From: Cryptomeria japonica
Lineage: Eukaryota; Streptophyta; Pinopsida; Cupressales; Cupressaceae
Direction of reading: 5' to 3'
Assembly (NCBI RefSeq): GCF_030272615.1
Contig: NC_081408.1
Location: 607,794,173 to 607,858,172, forward strand
DNA length: 64,000 nucleotides
Below, one piece after another: positions 1 through 10,844 of this stretch (within the stretch, counting starts at the first letter, position 1; the number at the start of each line of letters is the position of its first letter). Under the pieces are notes generated by a model. That model was not told the origin of the DNA. It saw nothing but the letters and a program-made list of their open reading frames with translations, and did no database searches. The translations under genes were made by a program, and so were the position numbers.

Positions 1-723
1 AGATGATTTATTATTATTGTAAATGCATTGAGCCGACATCATGCATCAGATATTGATTTATTTGTAATTGATTTTATTGTAATATCTTTTAGTGAGACAA
101 CCTATTCAATTGGTCTTAGGTTATGGTATAAATGTAATATCTCATTTGTGAGATTGATATGCAATTGGGAAAAAGAATTGTAATAAGGTATATGCGAAAA
201 TAAGTAGAGCTATACATGTAGACATCATTTGAAGTTTGAAGGAAGGTTTTGTGAAGGCAATCAAAACTAAACCAGTATTGAATCCAACATATGCAGATGT
301 TATTTTATGTAGTACATTATCATTGGATTTAACCATCCAATTGTAGTCAGTGTGACTCTCATTTAGTGATTGAGCAGTGAGCTCTAGGCAACTGGCCTTT
401 CTGCATGTGTAGAATCCATATTGTACACACATACAATCTGCAATAGTATCATTTGATTGTGGGTAAGGCTTCCCACCGTGGTTTTTTCCCTTACAGGGTT
501 TCTAGGTACAAATATTTGTGTTATGTGCTATGGATGTTATTGTGTTTCTGTTTCATGCATTAATCTTTACCGATACTACAATTAACTGATAAAACTGTCT
601 ACCGGCATAAAGTTTGGTTTACCGGCATTAAGCATTAAGTTTTATTTAAGTTAATTTTTTCTGAATTTATTGGACAACTGATTCACCCCCCACCCTTCTC
701 TCAGTTGTCTCTGGGACCTAACA
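1..723 (+). mobile_element. 5' LTR of copia A1, truncated by window edge
   Basis: The first base aligns with about 22278 in the 3' LTR, so some 344 bp of the LTR lie before the window. The two copies stay clearly similar to the end, which reads GGGACCTAACA followed directly by the primer-binding site. It contains the box CCCACCGTGG with T/C-rich sequence and GGGTTTC near 470-500, shared by other copia LTRs here, and a C-rich stretch near 684-697. Confidence 0.93.
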
Positions 724-725
724 AT

Positions 726-738
726 TGGTATCAGAGCC
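726..738 (+). other. Primer-binding site, tRNA-iMet type
   Basis: The sequence TGGTATCAGAGCC begins two bases after the LTR end. It is the standard plant copia primer site, complementary to the 3' end of initiator methionine tRNA, and it fixes the LTR boundary at 723. Confidence 0.95.
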
Positions 739-780
739 TAGTCCTCTTTTTGCAGAAGTTTAACAGCTGGAGGAGATCCA

Positions 781-1664
781 ATGTCTTCTAACTATTTCAG
801 GAAGGACAGTTTGAAACTTGATGGAACTAACTATGGCATATGGAATATTAGGATGGAGACACATCTAAATTGCATTGGAAAGGACATATGGTATGTTACA
901 AAGAATGGTTATACTGCTCCTACTCAAGGTCAACCTAATCCACCAACCTTGGTTAAAGATGAAAAAAATGATTGCAAAGCAAGAGAAGCACTTTTGAGCA
1001 CATTATCAGATCAGCAAGTCATGGGATTATCAGACAGATCTACTACTAAAGCTATTTGGGACAAAATGGAAACATTGAATGAAGGAGATTCCATAGTAAA
1101 AATTGCAAGACTTGAATGCTTCCGGGTTAGGTATGAAAGTCTGAAAATGGAAGAAGAAGAAAGAATTTATGCTTTTATGGAAAGAGTAAATGAAATTGTT
1201 TTGGGTATACAATGTTGTGGAGGATCCTTAAGTGAAGATGAGATTGTTTCTAAAGTTTTAAGAGCTTTTCCACCGGCATATAAAATAAAAGTTACTGCTC
1301 TAAATGAATTGAGAACAATGCCTAATGCATCAGTATCTAGAGACACTTTGGTTGGAAAACTTTTAGCTTTTGAACTTGAGGAATTTGGTCCTGTTACTAC
1401 TATCAAGATAGATCTAGCTTTCAAGGCATCATCATCATCTATAGCATCATCATCATCATGTGATAAATCTGATTGGAAAGCCTTCTATGCAAGAGAGCTT
1501 CAAGAAAGTGGGAGAGAAAATGAAGAACTTGAAGCACTATTTGCAAGGAGAATGCCTAAAGGTCCAATTGAAAGTAAGTATGAAGGAAAGCACCCTTTAA
1601 ATATTTTAACTATAATAATATTGGTCATATGGCTTCTAGGTGTCCTGATAGACATGCAAGATTA
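781..1664 (+). pseudogene. Copia A1 gag (UBN2-type capsid plus broken zinc knuckle)
   Basis: This is an open frame of 294 codons starting 43 bp after the primer site in the context GGAGATCCAATG. The N-terminus (DGTNYGIWNIRMETHL) and the middle (LSDQQVMGLSDRSTTKAIWD) are typical of the UBN2 gag family of plant copia elements, which forms the particle shell. A serine-rich stretch follows near codons 218-230. The nucleocapsid zinc knuckle should follow, but the first cysteines are replaced (TGT to TAT near 1600-1612) and a frameshift puts GHMASRCP in another frame. RNA-binding function is therefore lost. No other identity is plausible. Confidence 0.92.
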
Positions 1665-2066
1665 AGAGAAGAAGCTAAAAAACCATATAAGCCTAACCCT
1701 GATTATGAGAAATACAAGTTTAATAAGAATAGAGACAAATCTTGTTATTATGCTGACGAAGGAGTTACTGATGATTTTGATAAGGATCCAACAGACAATG
1801 GATGGGCTTTTGTTGCTATAACAGAAGATCAACTAACACCTACTGTTCAACCGATAGAGCAGGCCTTGGCAGCTAAAGTTAAAGATAAGGATGAATGGAT
1901 TATTGATTTAGGATGTTCACATCACATGATTGGTGATAAGAGTAAATTCTTAACCTTTCAGGAATACAATGGAGGTTTACTAAGATTTGGAGATGATAAA
2001 GATTGTTTAATCAAAGGAAAAGGCACCATATCTTTTGATGGTAAGCACAATACTAATAATGTTTAC
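1629..2066 (+). pseudogene. Copia A1 knuckle end and protease start, interrupted
   Basis: The frame opens with the end of the zinc knuckle (MASRCPDRHARL), passes through an acidic linker and reaches the aspartic protease motif WIIDLGCSHHM. The usual active-site triplet D-S/T-G is changed to D-L-G here, so the protease would be inactive even without the insertion. The reading frame is cut at 2066 after codons for N-N-V-Y and resumes at 19626 with Y-V-E-G-L-K, exactly as an uninterrupted family A copy reads at 54190-54230 on the minus strand. Confidence 0.92.
2062..2066. repeat. Target-site duplication TTTAC, left copy, of Tat-1
   Basis: TTTAC at 2062-2066 directly precedes the LTR start TGTAGACACC. 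The same five bases at 19621-19625 directly follow the LTR end CACATACACA. Removing 2067-19625 restores the copia codons, which proves the insertion boundary. Confidence 0.97.
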
Positions 2067-2717
2067 TGTAGACACCTAAAAATGTTTCATTGATCATGTA
2101 CTAATTATTCCTCTAACTGATTAAATAATCTTTTTATTTAATTAATTTAATTAATCTATTTCTTCTAATTTCATATTTCCTCATAATCTTACTAATTATT
2201 CTATTTTCTATTTCTATCATCATTTAATCATTTTAATCATTTTCTAAATATTAATTAAATATTTATTATTTAATTAATTATGATTAATTCCCCAATTTAA
2301 ATAATCTTTATTATTTAAATAAATTACTGATTATTCAATTTCTATCTCTAAACATCATTCAATCATTAACCCTATTCAAATATTAATTTAATATTTATTA
2401 TTTAATTAATTATGATTTAATCCTTCAAATTAAATAATCTTTATTATTTAATTAAATTCTATTTCTAAAATAATTAAATAGTTTCTTTAAATTATTTAAT
2501 TAACTAATTAATTCTTCTAGTTCTTCAAATTCTAATTTCATTTATTTTCTTATTTCTTCTAATTTCTTCAAAATTCAATTACATGTGCATGATTTCAAAA
2601 ATCAAATTGAAAATCAAAGTCAAGTTCTAAATATATTCAAATGCTAAATTGAATTAATAAATTCAATTATTTGAATAAATATCATGCAAAGATTAAATTG
2701 ATAATCTAAATCTAAAT
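2067..2717 (+). mobile_element. Tat-1 5' LTR, truncated to its first ~650 bp
   Basis: Bases 2067-2717 align nearly perfectly with 18386-19035 of the 3' LTR. Beyond that the two diverge completely: the 3' LTR continues for 585 bp with a TATA box and ends in CATACACA, while the 5' side runs into unrelated sequence with no recognisable LTR end or primer site. The simplest reading is a deletion that removed the second half of the 5' LTR, the primer site and the start of the leader. The visible portion is rich in TTAATTAA-like AT stretches. Confidence 0.88.
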
Positions 2718-2999
2718 TCAAGATTTTAGGTGCAAGAAGGACGAAACAACAAAGAAGAGAAGCTAAACGCTACCAAAAGGTTCTCTAGGCAGAAAAATTG
2801 ATACAAGATTCGAAAGAGCAACTGGTCTTAGATAGATATAATAGCCTAGTTCTTTCTTATACAGTTAAATATGATCTAATCAATATTGAATGGATGATGA
2901 GAGATTTGGCTAGGGCTTCACAATTGGTTTTGTAGGTTCCTGATCGGGTTTAGTTTTCTTTTATTTTTTATTTTTTAATTTTGTTGTTGTCTGTCTTCT
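2718..2999. other. Tat-1 leader start after the broken LTR; no feature
   Basis: This unique sequence follows the point where the two LTRs stop matching. I see no primer site, no open frame of note and no repeat except a T-rich run near 2955-2990. Confidence 0.6.
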
Positions 3000-3000
3000 A

Positions 3001-3154
3001 TCACACAATCGACCTATTAGTGCTACACAATCAACCAGATATCATCATGCATTCGGTCTATCAGATTTACGTATTCTCTCTGTTAGATTCACGCATTCGC
3101 TCTGTAAGTATCACGCAATCACACAGGTAAAATTACGCAATCGTCTATGTCAAG
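3001..3154 (+). repeat. Tat-1 5' periodic motif array (7 units, 22 bp period)
   Basis: Seven units start at 3001, 3023, 3045, 3067, 3089, 3111 and 3133, exactly 22 bp apart. Each begins with a variant of TYACGCAWTCG: TCACACAATCG, CTACACAATCA, TCATGCATTCG, TTACGTATTCT, TCACGCATTCG, TCACGCAATCA and TTACGCAATCG. The spacers share a weaker CTCTGTTA. The same motif in the opposite orientation forms the array at 17613-17850. A branch-point and acceptor-like stretch (CTAATCTTCTGTTTATAG, ending 3209) lies just downstream, so the array could be intronic in the sense leader. Confidence 0.85.
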
Positions 3155-3261
3155 TTTTGAGTTTTTGTTTTCTGTTAGTTTGGTTTTACTACTAATCTTC
3201 TGTTTATAGCCTATGGCGGATTTGCAGAGAGGATTAGATTAGTATTTTTGCATGCACACTT

Positions 3262-3521
3262 CACACTTCATTTTTAGTGCTTAAAATCAACAATAGTTAA
3301 AATGGACATGCATGGATAATCTCACACTTCATTGTTGATGCTTAAAATGAACATGGGCTAAAATTGACATGCATGTATCTCACACTTGGTTTTGGTATTT
3401 AAAATAAACAAATGATTAAAATTGGCATTTATGCCTTCATACTTAGATTTGGTTTTTAAAATAGACATGCACATGCATATCTAACACCTAAATTTGGGCT
3501 ATAAAATGAACATGAATCGAG
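3262..3521 (+). repeat. Degenerate ~57 bp repeat array in Tat-1 leader
   Basis: Five imperfect units start near 3262, 3323, 3381, 3438 and 3485. Each has the pattern CACACTTCATT, then a T/G-rich part, then TTAAAAT-AACA and ACATGCATG. Spacing shrinks from 61 to 47 bp. It is non-coding and lies between the motif array and gag. Confidence 0.7.
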
Positions 3522-4486
3522 TTGCATTAGATTAAATCATTTTTCTTTTTCTTAAGGTAAAGAACTTTTTATTGTGTTTGAAGTGGACCTACTATTAAAC
3601 TAACTAACTTTCCACCCACCTTCGGGGTCTTGGGAGAAAGAAGGAACATGACAACGACATCCAAATTTTCTTTTATTCTATGTAGTGAGGGGTATCTTTG
3701 ATTGGGGATTTCATCACCCCACAAAGGTACTTCAAATTGGGATGCGTTGGGGATATCATCTCTCCTAGCATACTCTCAAGCGAGTTTTTCGAACCACTAT
3801 ATAAATATACTGGTCAGACGGCTAGAGTGTTGAGAAAATTTGATGTATGTGGGGGCCTTCCCTACACCGATAAGCTCAACTAAAGCCTTAAGTGGCTTGC
3901 TCTGAGAATCTATCATTGGATTGGGACCCCTCGAAACCTAATACTAAGAACTAATTTAGTTGCCAAAAATCCTACATTCAGTGGTTCTAGGAGTGCGGAT
4001 CGTACCCCATAGATACCCTTCATGTACCTTACACTATGATACAGGAATCCCTTGGCTATAAGATCCTCGGATCTTTAGGGTAAGAGAGACTGGCATGCCC
4101 AAGAAGTGCGTGTCATGGAGTGGAGCGAGTGCTACCAGACACTATCTTTTCACTTTGTCTCGATATTTCATAAGGGACTCACTAAATGGTGTCCACTATC
4201 TAGCCTAAGATTGTATTATGTGCTTTTTTATGTATCAATGTGCTAGACCAGTATTGAGTCAGTCCCTTGGGCTATTTCAGGCCCTATCCCACATATCTCT
4301 GAATTTTCTGAGATTGTATGAAAACTAAGTTAGTCAGCTATACATACCTACCAACAATTGTTCTGAGATTTGGAAAACTACAAAACATTGTCCTACACAC
4401 GAAGTTACGGAAAAAAAAAGTCCATTTTGAAACCGAAACTCAAAATTCCTTACATACTTGTGACCCTAGGAAGTATTTTACATAGT
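3522..4486. other. Tat-1 leader, no recognised feature
   Basis: The only open stretch is a short frame at 3698-3883 with no recognisable motif. Parts resemble the Tat-2 leader near 37210-37380 in general composition, with CTCTC-rich blocks and a CGAACCACTATA / CGAGCCGCTATA match. I see no support for a gene. Confidence 0.5.
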
Positions 4487-4779
4487 CTTTTGCATAGTCC
4501 TAATCACATCCTCATTATCGTCCTACGTCCTTTGCATAGTCCTAATCATGTCCTCATTGTCATCCTATGTCCTTTGCATAGTCCTAATCACATCCTCATT
4601 ATCATCCTATGTCCTTTGCATAGTCCCAATCACATCCTCATTATGGTCCTACATCCTTTGCATACTCCTAATCACGTCCTCATTATCATCCTATGTCCTT
4701 TGCATAGTCCCACTTATGTCCTCATTATCATCCTACATCTTTTGCATAGTCCCACTTACATCCTCATTATCATCCTAGT
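4487..4779 (+). repeat. 42 bp minisatellite, 7 units, in Tat-1 leader
   Basis: Units start at 4487, 4529, 4571, 4613, 4655, 4697 and 4739, exactly 42 bp apart, with a broken eighth start at 4780. Each begins CYTTTGCATAGTCC, followed by AATCACATCCTCATTATCATCC with a few substitutions. Because 42 is a multiple of three and the unit lacks stops in two frames, it creates spurious open frames (4370-4786 and 4548-4778) encoding a 14-residue repeat. It lies about 110 bp before the first gag-like frame. Confidence 0.95.
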
Positions 4780-4895
4780 CTTTTGAATTATCATCCATAT
4801 TAGTTACGTAGTCCTACATTATCATATATTTCTTTATCTAGACCTCACATACATTTGCATTCATTGTCAGTTATAGGTTCATAGCATGTGCCTTC

Positions 4896-5177
4896 ATGGG
4901 TCTCCAAGGTGATGGTTTGCTCCCCTTCGAGCAACCTAATTTAGTTCCAAATGACAGTCAACGAGAAATCATTGATGATCTAGCTAACTTAGCTTGGGAT
5001 TTAAGAAGAAGCACACCTCAATATATAGGAGTCATACACGAGATAAACATTGAGTCTAGGATTTCCCATATAATTGATAGTGAGATTGAGGTTGAACAAC
5101 TTCGTCAACAAATGGAAAGACTTGCATTAGAGAAATATAGGAATTCTCAAAAGGTCTCACATCAAAATCCTCAATAG
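4896..5177 (+). CDS. Short ORF ahead of Tat-1 gag (possible gag N-terminus)
   Basis: This is a 93-codon open frame starting ATGGGTCTCC and ending in a stop after HQNPQ. It is hydrophilic, with a predicted helical, coiled-coil-like second half (EVEQLRQQMERLALEK). I do not recognise the family. It may be the first part of gag, separated from the rest by stops between 5178 and 5380, or a small upstream frame. The Tat-2 gag starts with a different acidic sequence, so the match is not conserved. Confidence 0.4.
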   Translation: MGLQGDGLLPFEQPNLVPNDSQREIIDDLANLAWDLRRSTPQYIGVIHEINIESRISHIIDSEIEVEQLRQQMERLALEKYRNSQKVSHQNPQ

Positions 5178-5382
5178 AGAGTCTACTATAGCCTTGCATT
5201 TACATCTACAATCTAGGGTTAGGTCATCATCTTGCATAGAACCACCCTCATATAAGCAATTTTAGATGCCCGACACAAGGTTGTAGAAAGTGAAAGGAAT
5301 AATGAACCCGAACAACACACAGTCTGTAAACCCTACTTGGAATTTAGACATGTCAATAAGTCAACACTCAGGTACATAGACA

Positions 5383-7112
5383 ATGTCCACCCTAAATGAA
5401 TTACAATAGCATTTGACAAAGGAAGAAATTGAATTCGCACAACAAGACCCACATGTCCTCATGATCCTAGATGCACAAAATGGGGCAAAACTATCTAGAT
5501 CCACAGCTATAGGGACAAGTATCTTTCATTGTTAATACAAAATGGGGTAAAACTACCAGAGGATTTTGATGTCACAAATATTTTACCACCAAGAAAAACT
5601 TTAGGTCAAGATAACAGTCAAACACCACCCTTGACACAAATGCAAGCAACGACCTCTAGTTTTCTTCAAAACATACCTATCCAAACAAATGTCAACACAA
5701 ATGCAAACTTTCAAACAAGTGTGTCATCTTCGGTGATCAATGTCAATATACCATCACAAAGAATACCGATAATATCAAGTGTCTTAGCACCTATTCAAAC
5801 ACAAGTAACAAGTGCAACCCAACCTCCAGTTTCTTATTCTATGGGATCCACATATAGTTATCAAAATGCAAATCTAGGTCTTGCCAATACAACAAGTACA
5901 ACTCAACCAAACATGGGTTCGCATATCAGCTATTTCATAGTACTTAGTGGAACGTACAACACACAAGGTTATAATCTTGGTACCTTCCAACAACCTCCTA
6001 GTTATGCAACCATGAATCCTTTTGTGGTACATACACAAACACAAGGTATACCTTTGACACAAACAGATATTCTAACATAACAAATACAGAATTTACAACA
6101 ACAAATGACGACCATGCAAATTGGTAATGACAAAAAGAGCTACATAATGCAGGACTTACGTCCTTATCCATTTGATCACACACTATACACGCTACCTTTC
6201 CCACAACATTTTGAAACACCCAAATTTGATAGATATCGAGGGAAGGGTGATCCTAGAGATCATATCAGAGAATTTTTTACGGTATGTATAGAGGTTGCCT
6301 CAGAAGATACTTATCTAATGAGATTATTTCCTAAAAGTCTAGGAGGTCCGACTTTAGAGTGGTTTTCACATTTACCACCAAGCATCACATCATGGGGAGA
6401 ATTAGCTAAACAATTCATTGCAAACTTCTCACACAACATTGACACCCCAGTTACTTTGATAGACTTGTGTGCTACTAAACAATATGAGAATGAAACATTT
6501 GCATCCTTCATACAATGATGGAGGACTCTCTATAGGAGGTGCAAGATAGTTATCCCAGAAATAGAGCAAGTGGATATGTTCATAGATAATTTGATTCCTA
6601 AGATTAAATATCTGATACAAACACAATGTTTAATCACATTCAAACAAATCACAGAAAAATCTCTCAAATGTGAGAAGGGACTAGTAGAACAAGGTCTTAT
6701 TAAGTATGGCAATACCAACAGCAATCAAAAATCAAAGTTTTGGTCAAAAAACAAAAATGTGACCAATGATGGTATTGTAGATACTAGAACGATAAACATA
6801 ACTAAACCCATTTTATCTTTGAGAATGAGTATGTCATCTAATACACATATAGGGAATAATGCAACCTCAACAAATGTAAATGCTACACAAAACATGAACA
6901 CAAGATACCCCAGGGTAAATGCTCCAAGAAGAAATTACACACCTCTAGGAGAACCTATTGAGTCAGTGCTCCAAAAGTTAATATAGACAAACATGATCAC
7001 TTTACCTGAAGTAAGAGTGTATGAACCAGATCCTTTCAAACCCACATGGTGGAAAGATAATGATTTCTGCAATTATCATTAGACTAAAGGTCACAAAACA
7101 ACAAGTTGCTAC
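5383..7112 (+). pseudogene. Tat-1 gag (retrotransposon gag domain, CHHC knuckle)
   Basis: Fragments in several frames give a complete gag. A Q/T/P/N-rich N-terminal region (5529-6080) is followed by the core gag domain at 6150-6520 (ETPKFDRYRGKGDPRDHIRE, then the LFPKSLGGPTLEWFSHLP motif), as in Pfam Retrotrans_gag. A C-terminal part runs at 6570-6986. It ends in a knuckle at 7068-7112 with the spacing C-x2-H-x4-H-x4-C rather than the usual CCHC. Stops at 6516 (after FASFIQ) and 6984 break it. Tat-2 (38979-40450) has the same domain order. The protein would form the particle shell and bind the element RNA. Confidence 0.88.
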
Positions 7113-7754
7113 AAATTGAAAAACTTGGTCCAAAATATGATAGACCAAGGAGACATCACCGTTGATACCGATAAAACCTCAGCAAACACAAAACATATGA
7201 TTTTTAAGGATCCTTTTGTTAAGCATGACAAGGGGAAAGCTACCACATCAGGTACCCAAGACAATACCGCTAACTACACAAAGGTCTCATATGACTACAC
7301 TATTCATGCAATTAGCTCAGGAGATGTAGCAAACAATTATTTACAAGACACACTTGATCAAGATGACCAATATCAAAACACTCACACAGATGATAACCAA
7401 ATTTTCATGATATTAGAGGCACCAAAGTATGATGATGATAGAAATCTTTGTCTCAGAGACTGGGAGCATGATCAACCATCTCATTTAGGTTGGTTTGAAG
7501 ATGAACTCATAGAACATATCATGGATGTCAATCATACCCATAAAGACTATGAAGAGGGGTTTAACATAAATCTTGATAAAATAGCCTATGATACAAATGA
7601 TACAATCACTATGATCACCATAACTCCCAGAGATAGAGACTGTGCTGTAGTTACTCACAGATCAAAGGCTAGTTTACAAGGAATACCACAAAATCAACCA
7701 CCAACAGTAGGAACTTACAATGTTGTTGACCAAATTAAGAAAACTCTTGCATAG
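7113..7754 (+). pseudogene. Tat-1 gag-protease linker with acidic WFE module
   Basis: The open frame continues directly from the gag knuckle. It is acidic and N/D/T-rich. From about 7402 to 7600 it carries a module with WEHDQPSHLGWFEDEL and then EEGFNINLDKIAYD. The same module recurs after the protease at about 9492-9700. Tat-2 lacks this first copy: its linker jumps from the NYTMNH region to ITTITIKN. The module has no assigned function that I know. Confidence 0.75.
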
Positions 7755-7772
7755 ATATCATTATCCGAACTA

Positions 7773-8432
7773 TTGCAAATTTCTCCCACTCATAGAGCTA
7801 TACTAGACAAAGTACTTCAAGATTCGATAGTGAACAAAGATATAGATGCAAATCCCTTCCAATCTATGATGGGAAATCTGACACAAGGCACACGTATTGC
7901 ATTCACAGAACAAGATATTCCCAGTGACAGAATGCTTCATAACAACCCTCTACATCTAGAAGCTTACATTCATAGGAGAAGAATCAAAAGAGTACTCATA
8001 GATGGGGGAGCTGGTCTCAACATTTGTACTTTAAAGCTGGTCAAAGCACTAGGAAATTCTGAACTTCACATTGATTCTTCCAAGAGGATAAATATCAAGG
8101 CTTACGATGATGAAGAACATCCATCAAAAGGCATTGTAACATTACCTGTACAAATAGGACCTATAACAATAGAGGTTGCTTTTCAAGTCTTAGACAGAGA
8201 GCTGGGATATAACATGTTATTGGGCCACCCATGGATCCACACCATGCAAGCAGTACCATCCACATTCCATCAATGTGTCAAATTCCCATACAATTGCATT
8301 GAAATCACCATAAAGGGTGATCTAAATCCATTTCAACATTGCAATTATCTGAAAGACAATGTGGATAATCAGATACCTATCAATCAGGCCACACCTCTCA
8401 CTACACAGCTGGAGACATTAAAGATCACATAA
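7773..8432 (+). pseudogene. Tat-1 aspartic protease
   Basis: This is a retropepsin-like domain. The strand-turn around the catalytic aspartate reads VLIDGGAGLNICT at about 7994-8030, followed by the flap and the second hydrophobic motif MLLGHPWIHTMQAVPS at about 8215-8260. D-G-G-A in place of D-T/S-G-A is common in plant Ty3 proteases. The frame is open for 219 codons, one of the better preserved parts. It would cut the gag-pol polyprotein. A stop at 7752 separates it from the preceding frame. Confidence 0.88.
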
Positions 8433-8726
8433 ACAAAAAAGGAAATGCCTACAACATCCTCATTACAAATCAAAGATATGGGTTTTGGAGAGTATTCTAT
8501 TGCAAATACTTTAAGTAGGAAACAATTGTCTCTTTCTCCTAAGTCCTTTGGGAAACCACACACTACAATACAAAAATAGGACAAAGGAAAATAAATTGTC
8601 AGATATACAGATTCATGCTCTTTCATTAGATGGGGTGACTTATAAGAAGAATCCCTGAATGAAGATGTTAAACATTGGACATATAGAGAAGAAGATCATA
8701 TGACAATACCCAGAATACACACAAAT

Positions 8727-8862
8727 CAGTATGGCAATGGATTCAAAATACTCCAAAGACATGGATATGATGGTACCACAAGCCTTGGGTTATAGAAACA
8801 AGGAAGACTAGAACCTGTTGTTCCTAATGATAATCTAAGGAATCAAGGATTGGGATACAAGC
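8727..8862 (+). pseudogene. Tat-1 G-patch domain between protease and RT
   Basis: The stretch reads QYGNGFKILQRHGYDGTTSLG, a stop, then KQGRLEP, and ends NQGLGYK. This fits the glycine-rich G-patch fold (aromatic-G, LGxxxQGxxEP, GLGY), a nucleic-acid-binding module. G-patches downstream of protease are known in some retroviruses and plant retroelements. Tat-2 carries the same domain at 41759-41900, so it is a fixed part of this lineage. One in-frame stop interrupts it. Confidence 0.75.
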
Positions 8863-9920
8863 ATGTACAACGTATCACCAAAGCAAGACAACATACTCTT
8901 GATATTCTAAATCGACCAAGCAAACCATCAGATTTCATATCACAAAGGAATTTTTCTACACAGGCACTCCCATCTTCATCTCAAATAAGTAATAAGGTAC
9001 CTACATCACCTAGTTCAGAATCAGATGGAGAAGACATGAGACAACTCTTGCAAGAACCTACCACTGAGTTACAAAATGATGCAGTTGTTGACACAACAGT
9101 ATAGGCTAATGTGGCAACAGATGCAAGTTTACCACCACCACCTGAATCCCACCCATGGTTATTGTCACTACTTCTACCACGAGAAGCCACTCAGGCTCAA
9201 CCTGATGAAACAAATGAAGAAAGATTGCAAAGGCTTATACTAGGCTTAAGAAGGGTAACTAATGTCTAAAGAAGACCAGGCAATCTACAACAAAATCAGA
9301 GATAGGAACAAGAAGAAATAAGTGATGCTAGCTCATATGACAAAACATATATTGAAAGTGAGATAGACTCTCATGATGATGAATTCTTATCACTCCATGA
9401 TTCTAGCCCACCAAAAAGTGTAATATTAAGGAATCAAATAAGGCTTATACGAGATGAAGATACACAAAGTCAGTCAAACAATCAAGTCTTCATGTTATCA
9501 GAGTCTACTATAGAAGGGAGTAATGATTTACCCCTAGTGCATTCACACTTGATTGATTGGGGGCAAGAAGAAAAACCAACCCTGGATTGGTTTGAAAACG
9601 ATGAAGCAATTTTAGAATTTCTAGGAGTCAGAGAGAGATTTCCACAAGGTGATCATAAAGAAGGGTTTGTTATAAACCTGAATAGAATGACATACTTTGG
9701 AGAAGAAAGTACTTCTGCAATAGAAGATAAAGAGAAAACTACTCATAATGATAAGAGTGACTTGGGTAATCTTCCTATGGAAAGAGAAAGGTCAGCATTA
9801 CTAATAGAGGAAACAAAAGAAGTAAACATAGCAGAAGGGGAGGTTGTACATAACATTCATTTGGCAAAATCATTAAGAAAAGAAGAAAAAGACAGATTCA
9901 TTCATTTTTTCAAGCAATGA
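8863..9920 (+). pseudogene. Tat-1 protease-RT linker with second WFE module
   Basis: Low-complexity linker (S/P/Q/E-rich) with stops at 9102, 9267 and 9301 is followed by an open frame at 9492-9920. The latter contains DWFENDEAILEFLGV and HKEGFVINLNRMTYFG, a second copy of the module seen before the protease at 7402-7600. It ends in a short helical segment (HLAKSLRKEEKDRFIHFFKQ) that matches the start of Ty3-type RT leaders. Tat-2 has the equivalent at 42561-43020. Confidence 0.72.
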
Positions 9921-9950
9921 CCTATCAAATTTTCTTGGTCCTATTCAAAC

Positions 9951-10830
9951 ATGCTAGGTTTAGACTCTGAATTAGTGTTGCATCACTTACCTTTGATACC
10001 AGGAGTCAAACCTTACAATAAAAAATTGACAAAAATGCATCCTAGTATCACATTACTAGTTAAAATAGAACTACAAAAGATGTTGGATGTAGGTTTTATT
10101 AGACCTATTGACTATGTGGAATGGATATCCAACCTAGTATCTGTGACTAAGCCCACAGGAGGCATAAGAATCTATACTGATTTTTAGGATCTAAATAAAG
10201 CTTTTCCTAAGGATGACTTTCTGCTACCCAATATCGACATGATAGTTGACCTAATAGCTAGAAATGAGATGCTATCCTTAATGGATGGTTTTTCAGGATA
10301 CAACCAGATTAAAATTGCACCAGAAGATCAACATAAAATAACCTTTACATGCCCATGGGGAACATACTGCTGGAATGTGATGCCATTTGGTCTCAAAAAT
10401 GCCGGAGCAACATACCAAAGAGCCATGACAACATTGTTTCATGACATGATCCACAATATAATGGAAGATTACATGGATGACATACTGGCTAAATCAAAAA
10501 CAAGAGAAAGTCACCTTGCAGTTCTTACACAAATATTTGATCGGTTGGAATAGTATAATGTCACATTAAACCGAAAGAAGTGTGTATTTGGTGTAACAGT
10601 AGGTAGACTATTAGGGTTCATAGTGTCAAACAAAGGAATTGAAATAGACCCTGCCAAGGTCAAGGAAATCATTGATATGCAACCTTCGTCAACACTTAAA
10701 CAACCTAGAGGGTTACAAGGAAGACTACAATCCATAAGGAGATTCATAGCACAGTTGGAAAATAAGTGTCACCCATTCCAGCATTTACTCAGGAAAGGAG
10801 TTACTTTTAAATGGACAGAACAATGCTAGG
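9951..10830 (+). pseudogene. Tat-1 reverse transcriptase
   Basis: The domain runs from the finger region (MLDVGFIRPIDYVEWISNLV) through LSLMDGFSGYNQIKIAPEDQ and the palm motif FGLKNAGATYQRAM to the catalytic motif YMDD at about 10470-10481, then the thumb and connection (IDPAKVKEIIDMQPSS). It is broken by stops near 10185, 10551 and 10827. The catalytic aspartates remain. Sequence and order (RT, RNase H, integrase) identify Ty3/gypsy. Confidence 0.93.
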
Positions 10831-10844
10831 AAGCTTTCCAAGCT

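Noticed and set aside
142-432. Minus-strand open frame of 96 codons in the A1 LTR
   Set aside because: It lies wholly inside a non-coding LTR, has no domain, and is broken in the equivalent part of the 3' LTR at 22420-22710.
4370-4786. 138-codon plus-strand frame with a 14-residue repeat
   Set aside because: It is produced by the stop-free 42 bp minisatellite; a second frame is open over the same repeat, and no relative keeps it.
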